From positions 1-13,556 of the forward strand of contig JWZX01002494.1 of the NCBI GenBank assembly GCA_001275005.1: DNA of 13,556 bases. The letters run 5' to 3'. The DNA comes from Chrysochromulina tobinii (Eukaryota; Haptophyta; Prymnesiales; Chrysochromulinaceae). Below, in pieces: positions 1 to 6,797 of this stretch; within the stretch, counting starts at the first letter, position 1; each line of letters begins with the position of its first letter. The notes under the pieces are model-generated. The model saw nothing but the letters and a program-made list of their open reading frames with translations, ran no database searches and had not been told where the DNA came from. Made by a program: the position numbers and the translations under genes.

Positions 1-182
1 CCCGCGGCCTGAGAGAGCGGCGGGACGAGAGACGTGCTAGACAGCTAGAGGGCCACGCGCGCCCGACACAGTCCACAGTGGGTGATCTCAAGAAATTGTC
101 GAGGCCTACCCCCTGCACACCGGGAAAGAATACCTAATCAGGATATCTGGATATCTGGTGCTTCCAAAGAGCGCCTTGCGAG

Positions 183-222
183 CTGCGCAATTGCGAATTC
201 GTCTGCGCAATTGCGAATTCGT
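183..222. repeat. 20-bp perfect tandem duplication
   Basis: Two identical 20-bp units, 183-202 and 203-222, lie head to tail. Each contains the self-complementary stretch GCGCAATTGC followed by GAATTC. A further partial match (TTGCGCAA) follows at about 225-232. The rest of 1-394 shows no convincing coding frame. The only other simple feature there is a short GATATCTG duplication near 141-157. Confidence 0.85.
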
Positions 223-397
223 CATTGCGCAAGCATGTAGCATTGTGTGACCATCCGGGGTCGCAATAACCTGCGTGGCTGCGACAGCACATATTCTCTC
301 TTTTTGAAACCAATTGTTTCATATCTGAAACCCTCCTGCCTGCGAGCCAACGCTGGGGACTTTGATCAAAGCGAAAGTGCAGGCGGCATTGAGTGCC

Positions 398-506
398 GCT
401 TGCTGGCCTGTTGCCAGTACGCAGTAGTCATGTAAGTGCGAACCCCTGGTGACGCGCCTGCATGAGCGCCGCTGTACTGTGTGGTCCTGTTTTAAATTCA
501 CACACA
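398..506. repeat. Direct repeat copy 1 (~105 bp)
   Basis: This block is repeated at 856-956. The last 56 bases (451-506) are identical to 901-956. The first part matches except for a 7-base insertion (about 420-426, CGCAGTA, itself a local duplication) and a few substitutions near 437-450. Both copies end in a CA dinucleotide run. The two copies abut the decayed coding fragment at 508-840 on either side. Confidence 0.9.
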
Positions 507-507
507 G

Positions 508-840
508 AAGGGCGGCGCCGTCTCGACCAACGAGGGCTCACACATCGCCTTCGGCGGCACCGCGGAGAGCGCGCGCCACCTCACCCTCGGCTGCAAGCAG
601 CGCGGCACTGCGGACCAGGCGCCCTTCGACCACGCCACGGGCGTCGGTCACGTGACTGGGCACGCAGGGCACTACGCCGATGCCCTCGCCAAGGGCCGAC
701 AGGTCGTCCTCATCGTCATCGAGACCACCTGCGCCCGGTGCCCTTCTTCACGCACCACCTGCGCCTCATCTCTCGCTTGCCGCCGTGATCGGTGCGGCGC
801 TCCCCGTCGCCATCTGGGCGAAATCCAGGAAATCTCACCT
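508..840 (+). pseudogene. Decayed, frameshifted coding fragment, probably mobile-element derived
   Basis: From 508 one frame reads a protein-like stretch containing STNEGSHIAFGG, GCKQRG, APFDHATGVG and YADALAKG, up to about base 730. The reading then continues in a second frame (FFTHHLRLIS, about 748-780) and a third (LAAVIGAALPVAIW, about 777-820). That implies at least two frameshifts and probably an internal deletion. No ATG, promoter or downstream continuation is visible, so this is a remnant. From memory only, this motif set resembles multi-copy ORFs of unknown function, often next to retroelements, in haptophyte and dinoflagellate genomes. The identity is uncertain, but the frame-switching protein-like pattern is visible directly. 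It lies exactly between two ~105-bp direct repeats. Confidence 0.4.
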
Positions 841-855
841 CCTTAGCGGTGCCCC

Positions 856-956
856 GCTTGCTGGCCTGTTGCCAGTAGTCATGTAAGCGCGCCCCCCGGG
901 GACGCGCCTGCATGAGCGCCGCTGTACTGTGTGGTCCTGTTTTAAATTCACACACA
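856..956. repeat. Direct repeat copy 2 (~100 bp)
   Basis: Second copy of the block at 398-506, in the same orientation and about 450 bases downstream. It lacks the 7-base insertion found in copy 1. Bases 901-956 are identical to 451-506. It ends in a slightly longer CA run (951-960). Confidence 0.9.
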
Positions 957-976
957 CACAATTCGAGTGAGCTCGG

Positions 977-996
977 CGCGGCGCTCTTGCGCCGCG
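977..996. other. GC-rich perfect hairpin
   Basis: The arms CGCGGCG (977-983) and CGCCGCG (990-996) pair perfectly around a 6-base loop, CTCTTG. No gene is attached to it, and its function is unknown. Confidence 0.5.
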
Positions 997-1562
997 GCGG
1001 TCGTCTAGTCATGTTTAATACTAGCTTTTCACGCACACCGTGGACCAACAGAGCGCTGCTTCGGTGTGGTCACCTTCCAGATGCATAGGTGGGGAATTTC
1101 CCTGCCGCTTGACCCCAACAGTTAAGCGGCCGTGAACTCAACGTGTGATGAGACTGTTGGCAGAGCTACCACAGGGGCCCAACCAGGGGGAAGGGGTATT
1201 GGGCATATGGGGTACCGTGCGGACGCATACCGGGAGATATGCTGCTCACGTTTCAGACTCAATAAGGGAATCTCGAAACTGTTTGATGTGCGCATCCCGA
1301 TTTAATTCCAACGGGAGGCACGGACTGGGTGCATACACCTCGTTGGGGAGATCCTCGAACGATGGTCGCATTCTCGTCTGGCTCTCTGATGAGAGCGGAG
1401 TGGTCACCAGGCTGCTTGTGTAGCTCTGATGAACAGCAATTCAAGTCAAACACGCGACCAAGTTTACGAGAACACATCGTAAAATGCACGGTGAAATTAT
1501 CTTCACACGTGTGAACGAACAACGTAGTTACGCACAAAGGGACGCGAATTTTCCGAATTCCG
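997..1562. other. Intergenic region upstream of the GH39 gene, no gene seen
   Basis: Open frames here are short (92 residues at most, 1145-1423) and resemble nothing I recognise. GC content is visibly lower than in the flanking genes. The region presumably contains the promoter and 5' UTR of the GH39 gene starting at 1563, but I see no recognisable TATA box or other element that I can defend. Confidence 0.5.
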
Positions 1563-3389
1563 ATGATTATGGCTGCCATTGCTGCCTTGGCCATCTTCGG
1601 CGCCGCCGACCTCCCCACAGTGGAAATCACGCTCGATGTTTCCGGTACTGTCGACCCCTTCCCGCACAACTGGGAGCGCACATTTGGAAGCGGCCACGCG
1701 TTGCTCGCCACACGCGCCGACTGGCAGCAGCAGATGCAGCGGAGCGTGAACGAAATTGGGCTTCGCGGAGTGCGCATGCATGGCGTGCTCGACGACGACA
1801 TGTCAGTGACGCCGGACGGTAAGATCTATTACTGGTACAACGTCGACCGCGTCTTCGACTTTCTCGTCAGCCAAAACGTAGTCCCAATCGTCGAGCTTTC
1901 TTTCATGCCAAAGGCACTCGCGCTAAACAAGGATAGTTGTGCGTGGCTGGCTGTCGAACCCGGGCCTTAGCCCCAGTTCTTTGGACGAAACTGGCTCCCG
2001 CTCATCTTTGTACGGTGTGTGAGCAGACGCGTTCGGCAACCGCGGCGCCTACAAAGGCCTGACCTCGCCGCCAGCGGACTACGAGCAATGGCATGACCTC
2101 ATTAAGGCGTTCGGTCAACACCTCCTGGACCGGTACGGCCTGGGCATCGTCTCGCGCTGGTACTTTGAGGTGTGGAATGAGATGTGGGGCATGCCCTACC
2201 CGGCCGCCTACCTGCCGCTCTACAATGCGAGCGCTGTCGCGCTCAAGGCAGTTCACCCGGCGCTGCAAGTCGGTGGCCCATCCTCGGCCAATCTGGAACA
2301 TGTGGCCGACTTGATTGCGGACACAATCAAGGCCCAGATCCCTCTGGACTTCATCAGCTCGCACCACTACCCGTCCGATCCGTCGTGCTCGCGCGCGGGC
2401 GGCGGCAAGAACACGATGAATGCGAACTGCTTCTCGCTAGACGTACTCGAGTCGGCAGCCATTGCCAAGGACGCCTCGCTGCCCTACTTTCTGAGTGAGT
2501 ATAAGGACGGCCTGCAGGGCGGGCCGGGCACCGGCTTTGGCGGGCCGCACAGCGACTCCTCGTACGCTGCGGCGTTTGTGATCCATACGCTGCCCCGGCT
2601 CAGCTCTCTCGAGGTCGTCTCGTGGTGGACCTTCAGCGACATCTTCGAGGAGAACTGGATGATCGGACTTCCCTTTTATGGAGGGTACGCTGGTCGACAT
2701 CTTCGGGTGGAATCCGATCGCTCTTCTGGGTGGAATCCGATCGCCCTTCTGGGTACCATCTGATTGCCTCTCTCATCAGGTACCATCTGATTGCCTCTCT
2801 CATCAGGTACGGTCTGCTCACCGTCGACGGCGTCGCCAAGCCCGCGTATCGTGCCTTCGAGCTGCTCTACAACGCAGGCATGCGCCGGCTGCGGAATCTG
2901 GAGGTGACCGATACGACGCCACAGTACATGAATGAGAGCACGGTGAGCGCCTTTGCGACGTTGGGTGACAGGTTCGGGACGGGCACTGGGCTGCAGCTCT
3001 TCCTCGCCAATTTCGGACCCGAAGTTGGCGCGAGCCCGTCCGCATGGGTGCCCGGTGCGCGCAACGTGACGATTACGATGCACCGCGATGCGAGCGACGG
3101 GCCGTGGCCTTCCTCTGGGCTACTGCGCCGCATCGATGACGACTCGACGGCGCCGTACGCGGCCTGGGTGCAGATGGGGAAGCCACCATCTCTCAACCCG
3201 AGCCAGCTGGCTCAGCTGCACGCGAAGAGTCAGACAAAGGACGAGTGGGTGGCGCTTGCGGTGCAGGGCGAGGTTGCGACGCTGACGCTCGAGCTGCCCG
3301 AGTACGGGGTGGCGCATCTCGCCGTGCAGCTCTCGCCCTCGACGAAGCAGCGCGTGTCCCTCGACGGGTATAGCCGGGCGGTTGGCTGA
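1563..3389 (+). CDS. Secreted GH39-family glycoside hydrolase (beta-xylosidase / alpha-L-iduronidase type), three exons
   Basis: Exons 1563-1938, 2027-2684 and 2807-3389 join in frame to 538 residues. A short hydrophobic leader (about residues 1-15, MIMAAIAALAIFGAA) suggests secretion. The GH39 fold is recognised from VDPFPHNWERTFGSGHA, RGVRMHGVLDDDM, VPIVELSFMP, then SPPADYEQWHDLIKAFGQHL, FEVWNE and PAYRAFELL. E177 in FEVWNE is the predicted acid/base. E283 in FLSEYKDGL is the predicted nucleophile. Their spacing fits the family. The family hydrolyses beta-xylosides or related uronides with retention. The substrate here is unknown, and cell-wall or exopolysaccharide turnover is inference. 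The start is the ATG that opens directly into the leader. Both intron phases match and both junctions restore family sequence (SYAFGNRGAYKGL and FYGGYGLLTVDG). The gene converges on the myotubularin gene. Exact substrate class and splice sites are the main uncertainties. Confidence 0.88.
1939..2026 (+). other. Predicted intron 1 of the GH39 gene (88 nt, GT-AG)
   Basis: The exon 1 frame runs into a TAG at 1968-1970, while homology resumes at about 2029 in another frame. A donor GTGCGT at 1939 and an acceptor GAGCAG ending at 2026 join the two in phase 1, making a TAC codon across the junction. A second acceptor AG at 2022-2023 would add one codon. Confidence 0.7.
2705..2750. repeat. 23-bp tandem duplication inside GH39 intron 2
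   Basis: Units 2705-2727 and 2728-2750 differ at one base (T2722 versus C2745). Each starts GGGTGGAATCC. The array is immediately followed by the separate 27-bp duplication. Confidence 0.95.
2753..2806. repeat. 27-bp perfect tandem duplication carrying splice-site motifs
   Basis: Units 2753-2779 and 2780-2806 are identical. Each begins GTAC and ends CATCAG, and the exon after the second unit again begins GTAC. Every unit border therefore reads CAG|GTAC and could act as an acceptor or a donor. The length is divisible by three, so either acceptor keeps the reading frame. Confidence 0.97.
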
Positions 3390-3466
3390 TGGACTGGAGC
3401 TGTGGGAGAGTATAGAGATGGACTAGAGCTGTGAGAGAGTAGAGATGGACTGGAGCTCTGTGAAGA
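3388..3466. repeat. Minisatellite, ~2.8 copies of a 27-29-bp unit, overlapping the GH39 stop codon
   Basis: Units 3388-3416, 3417-3443 and 3444-3466 (partial) each begin GATGGACT(G/A)GAGCT and contain GAGAGTA-like ends. The array begins inside the TGA stop codon (3387-3389) and forms the start of the 3' UTR. Confidence 0.85.
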
Positions 3467-3826
3467 GGCAAGAGCGGAGCTGCACGCACGTGCAGCCCCT
3501 GCACACACGCGGCGGTGGTCGCGGTATGGCTAACAAGGAACCCATTTTCGCGAAAGTAACCGTACCGGTGCGCGACCGTCGTTCGCCAGCCGAGGGATTC
3601 GGCTTTCGGGCGGCCCCGGAACGCAGTTTTTCTTTGTTTTTCAGATACATTTCACGGAGCTCGGAGGCACACCGCCGCGTTACGCCACCTAGGAGCTAGG
3701 TCCGGTCTTCCATTGGGTCTCGTCTCCTGGTTCGGCCCTAGTATAGACGGGAAAATGGGAAGCCCATGCACATTTCCACGTCATGATTCTGTGGTCAGCT
3801 GCCACGTCACAATGTCGTGGTTGACA
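3467..3826. other. Convergent 3' intergenic region
   Basis: This lies between the stop codons of the GH39 gene (+) and the myotubularin gene (-). No coding frame is supported. A small perfect hairpin, ATGGG-AAG-CCCAT, lies at 3755-3767, and CCACGTCA occurs twice (about 3776-3783 and 3802-3809). I see no canonical AATAAA signal on either strand. Confidence 0.5.
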
Positions 3827-6421
3827 TCAGGGTCGCCACCTAAGGACCTCGAAAACCTCCTCCTCCTCCTCCTCCTCCTCCTCCTCCAGCGCTGCGGCGA
3901 CCGTACCAGGCGACAACGGCGGAGCCTGACCGTTGAGATCCTGCAGCTCCTTGTCCGTGAGTTGCCTAGTGAGCGTGGACGCAGCTGTTGCGGCAGTCGG
4001 CGCGTCGGCCGCCCCGTCCGTGGCCGCTGCGGCGCTTCCGTGGTCCCCAGCCGCCGCACCCTTGCTGGTGCTCGCCTCCCCCTGGCTGGCTACCACCTGG
4101 ATGGCTTGCAGAGCCTGCAGCTCGCGCTTGAGGCGCGCATTCTCCTCGGAGAGCTTATGCACCCGAACCTCTAGCAGCGACTGCGGATCCTCGAGCATGA
4201 TCTCGGCGCCGCGCGTGTAGTAGGCCGTCCAAGGCTTGAGCGCCGAGGCGGAGAGGTTGGGCATGAGGATGGCAGCGTCGGGCACGTACTCTTGGTTGAG
4301 GAACTCGGGCCCGTCAAGCTCGGCCCAGAGCGAGGTGGCGCACGTGGGCAGACCCAACTCCACCCGCTGCCGCTCGCAGTCGCACAGGAAGGTGCCATGC
4401 TCGCAGCTCGTCACGTGATAGAGGAGCGTGGCGAGGTAGCGAGAGTTGAACTCGAAGGCTTTGGGCAGCTGCTGCGAGATCTGCCAGACACACTCGATGT
4501 ACTGCACGAAGACGGGCGACATCTCCTCATCTGAGGGCGTGTAGTGGCCGTGCTCGAGAGGCGCGAGCGTGGCGCAGCGCAGCGCGAACTGGTGGCCGAA
4601 GGAGAGCCACTCCTTGACGAGCAGCTGCTGGAAGCCAGCGATGGTGCGGTAGTGAGGGTCGAGCATCAGCTGCGCGAGCGCGGTCACCTGCGGCGTGCGA
4701 TCCCAGCCGTCGGAGCCGTGCACGAGCACCGAGGCGCGGTCGACCGAGATCATCTTGACCACCGTCGCCGTGGTGCGAATGATCTTCAGGATGTGGCCCA
4801 TCCAACCGCTCTTGTCGAGGTCGCTCAGGAAGGAATCCTCCTCCTTGTACAGCTCGCCAGTCTTGGATGCGTTGAGCGTCTTCGGCTCCAGCAGCTTAAG
4901 GAAGGTTTTGAGCGACGCGCGCATCACGTGAATGTTCTCGATGCTCATAAACGAGATCTTCGTGTTGATGTACTGCGTCTGATGCTCGTACCCCTTGCCC
5001 TTCGCGGTGTTGAGCTCCGCGTTAACACGTGACCGGCAGTCGATGATCTGCAGCTGCTCGTTGAACGGGTTCGTGTCGGCAATGGCCTGGAGCAGCGCCT
5101 CGTCCTGCGGACACGCCCACTTGGACACGCCCACGCACGGCTGCGACGAGCGGCAGATGGACGCGACGCCAAACGGGTCCTTCCAGCACAGCACGGGCAC
5201 GCGCCCTGCGGAGCGGAATTGAGAGGCCTTGAGTAGATCATCGTCCTTGACCGAGCGGGGTACCACCAGCTTGGCTGGGTACGTGCCGCACAGCTGATAG
5301 TCCGCGTTCTGCTCCGAGACGCGCCAGTGCGAGAGCGGGTTCAGGAGCCCCATCCGCTGGTAGTCCGCGCTCGCATCGAACATGGAGGTCCACCCCTTGA
5401 ACGCATTCGAGTGCGCCTTACGCTCGACCGTGGGGGCGAGCTGGCTGCCGTGCAGCACGGCGTACGAGCGCTCCACATTGGCACGAACTTCCATGGGGTT
5501 CGCGGGCGGTTTCAGGTGCAGGGTCAGCACGCCAGAGATGCGCGAGCAGTCGCTCTCGCTGAGCCCGACCCGCAGCGCCGGGCGGCTATTGTACTTTTGA
5601 AGCAACTCGAGGATGACGCCCGCCTGCGAGCGATATATTTTTTTGCTCACGATCGAGTAGAGCGGCACCGAGAGTAGTCGCGGCGTCTCGAGACCGAGCA
5701 CCGCCGGCAGGCCCGCGTATGCCTCGTTGGCGCCATTGGCGTCGTTAGGAGCCTGCAGCGGCTCCCAGATCAAGCGCAGGTTTGTCAGGTAGAGCGTGCC
5801 CGCGCTTTTTTCGTGCAACCCCGCAAGAACGCACTGCGCGGCAGCCGGCCGGTCGAGCTGCGCCTCGCCCACGTGCAGCGGCACCCGTGGCGATGGCCAG
5901 CTCGGTGGGTCGCCCGGCGGCGGCGGTGGAATGCCGCTAAAGGCCGGCGGCGGTCCGGCGGACGACGAGAGCGACTCCGAGGAGGATCCTCGTGGCGGCA
6001 TCGACAGTGGGTTCTCTATGGGCCGTACCGAGTCTACGGCCTCACTCTTGAACAGCTCCTCCGCCTTTCGGGCCGCCGCCGCCGCCTTAGCGGCGGCAGC
6101 GGCCGCAGCCGCCGCCGTCTCCGTCGCAGCGCTCATCATCGAGAGCGGGTCGTCATCGACGACGCTCGCCTGGACGAGCGGGTCCGGGGCGGCCACGACC
6201 GGCGGCGGCGGCTTGAAGTCTTGCGGTGGCTTGAAGGGCGACGCCGGCATCGGCTGCGAGGGCTTTGAGGGAGCTGGCGCGAGAGGGTCACCACCAAAGA
6301 GAGGGTCGTCCGTCCTTTCTTTGTCGGACGTGAAAAGCGTGGCGCCCGACTCCGTAGGGCTCTTTGCGGGTGCGACTCCGAGCGCGGCGAACAGGGAGTC
6401 CTGCGAAGACTTCTTCTGCAT
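3827..6421 (-). CDS. Myotubularin-family phosphoinositide phosphatase homologue, predicted catalytically inactive
   Basis: An intronless frame of 864 residues from the first in-frame ATG (6421). The open frame extends upstream only to a GTG at 6466. Order: a disordered N-terminus with Pro-rich and poly-Ala stretches (about 1-180), a PH-GRAM domain (about 180-325, GTLYLTNLRLIW), the myotubularin phosphatase domain (about 340-745), a predicted coiled coil (about 749-775, HKLSEENARLKRELQALQ), and an acidic tail with ten consecutive Glu. Active members remove the 3-phosphate from PI3P and PI(3,5)P2 on endosomes, using Cys-X5-Arg. Here the loop reads HGSDGWDRTPQ: the cysteine is Gly569 (codon at 4715-4717), while Arg575 and the rest of the loop are intact. 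The downstream domain is also well kept (YRTIAGF, KEWLSFGHQF, SPVFVQYIECVWQ, AFEFN). I infer a pseudophosphatase that may bind lipid or pair with an active partner through the coiled coil. It is divergently arranged with the SulP gene. Confidence 0.93.
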   Translation of the reverse strand: MQKKSSQDSLFAALGVAPAKSPTESGATLFTSDKERTDDPLFGGDPLAPAPSKPSQPMPASPFKPPQDFKPPPPVVAAPDPLVQASVVDDDPLSMMSAATETAAAAAAAAAKAAAAARKAEELFKSEAVDSVRPIENPLSMPPRGSSSESLSSSAGPPPAFSGIPPPPPGDPPSWPSPRVPLHVGEAQLDRPAAAQCVLAGLHEKSAGTLYLTNLRLIWEPLQAPNDANGANEAYAGLPAVLGLETPRLLSVPLYSIVSKKIYRSQAGVILELLQKYNSRPALRVGLSESDCSRISGVLTLHLKPPANPMEVRANVERSYAVLHGSQLAPTVERKAHSNAFKGWTSMFDASADYQRMGLLNPLSHWRVSEQNADYQLCGTYPAKLVVPRSVKDDDLLKASQFRSAGRVPVLCWKDPFGVASICRSSQPCVGVSKWACPQDEALLQAIADTNPFNEQLQIIDCRSRVNAELNTAKGKGYEHQTQYINTKISFMSIENIHVMRASLKTFLKLLEPKTLNASKTGELYKEEDSFLSDLDKSGWMGHILKIIRTTATVVKMISVDRASVLVHGSDGWDRTPQVTALAQLMLDPHYRTIAGFQQLLVKEWLSFGHQFALRCATLAPLEHGHYTPSDEEMSPVFVQYIECVWQISQQLPKAFEFNSRYLATLLYHVTSCEHGTFLCDCERQRVELGLPTCATSLWAELDGPEFLNQEYVPDAAILMPNLSASALKPWTAYYTRGAEIMLEDPQSLLEVRVHKLSEENARLKRELQALQAIQVVASQGEASTSKGAAAGDHGSAAAATDGAADAPTAATAASTLTRQLTDKELQDLNGQAPPLSPGTVAAALEEEEEEEEEEVFEVLRWRP
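3857..3886. repeat. (CTC)10 microsatellite encoding poly-Glu in the myotubularin tail
   Basis: Ten uninterrupted CTC triplets on the plus strand are GAG codons on the minus strand. They give ten Glu just before the C-terminal VFEVLRWRP. A run of this kind is prone to in-frame length change. Confidence 0.95.
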
Positions 6422-6797
6422 CGATGCACAGGCTTTTGCAGCGTCACAGTCGGTGTGCAGGAGCACTACTTTACGAGCGGAGACACTAATAAAAAGCGAT
6501 CGCCTCGAGTTGCTTCATGCGAGCACTAAAAAGGAAACAAGATGACCAGGTGACCGTCGCGCTCGAAGGCGGACTCGAACAGAGGTGTTTGGTCACATAC
6601 TAGCTAGCAGCTGTCAAGATGACCAGGTGACCGTCGCGCTCGAAGGCGGACTCGAACAGAGGTGTTCACCCTCATGATTTGGCGACGCATGCTGTGCGAA
6701 GACATGTTGGTTCGTGAGGAAAAAATGGGTTTCACAATTGTGCCAAACAGGTGTTGTCGCGTCCTGGACGAGTTCCAGCACCCGCGTGTCGATCGTG
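6422..6797. promoter_or_regulatory. Divergent promoter region shared by the myotubularin homologue and the SulP gene
   Basis: The 376 bases between the two divergent ATGs must hold the promoters and 5' UTRs of both genes. I see an A-rich patch (ACTAATAAAAAGC near 6485-6497) and the 52-bp direct repeat listed separately. No individual core-promoter element can be assigned with confidence. Confidence 0.5.
6538..6666. repeat. 52-bp perfect direct repeat, 77-bp period
   Basis: Bases 6538-6589 and 6615-6666 are identical (starting CAAGATGACCAGGTGACC, ending AACAGAGGTGTT) and are separated by a 25-base unique spacer. This looks like a recent 77-bp tandem duplication with a truncated second unit, within the shared promoter or 5' UTR region. 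Confidence 0.95.

Larger units (their letters stand above)
2685..2806 (+). other. Predicted intron 2 of the GH39 gene (122 nt, GT-AG)
   Basis: A donor GTACGC at 2685 and an acceptor ATCAG ending at 2806 join in phase 2, giving FYGGYGLLTVDG, as expected for the family. Retention would hit a TGA at 2761-2763. An alternative acceptor at 2779 would insert nine residues (YHLIASLIR) in frame, because the last 54 bases are two identical 27-bp units. Confidence 0.8.

Noticed and set aside
716-1048. 110-codon minus-strand open frame
   Set aside because: It spans the direct repeat, a CA run and the pseudogene fragment, and shows no protein-like motif. It is most likely chance.
1145-1423. 92-codon plus-strand open frame upstream of the GH39 gene
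   Set aside because: I recognise no domain, signal or homologue. The region's composition looks non-coding.
2705-2806. Short regular repeats that could suggest a CRISPR array
   Set aside because: They are head-to-tail duplications with no spacers, inside an intron of a eukaryotic gene.
6422-6466. 15-residue N-terminal extension of the myotubularin homologue from a GTG
   Set aside because: There is no in-frame ATG upstream of 6421, and GTG starts are not expected in a nuclear gene. The same reasoning moved the SulP start from 6714 to 6798 and the PARP start from 11014 to 10909.
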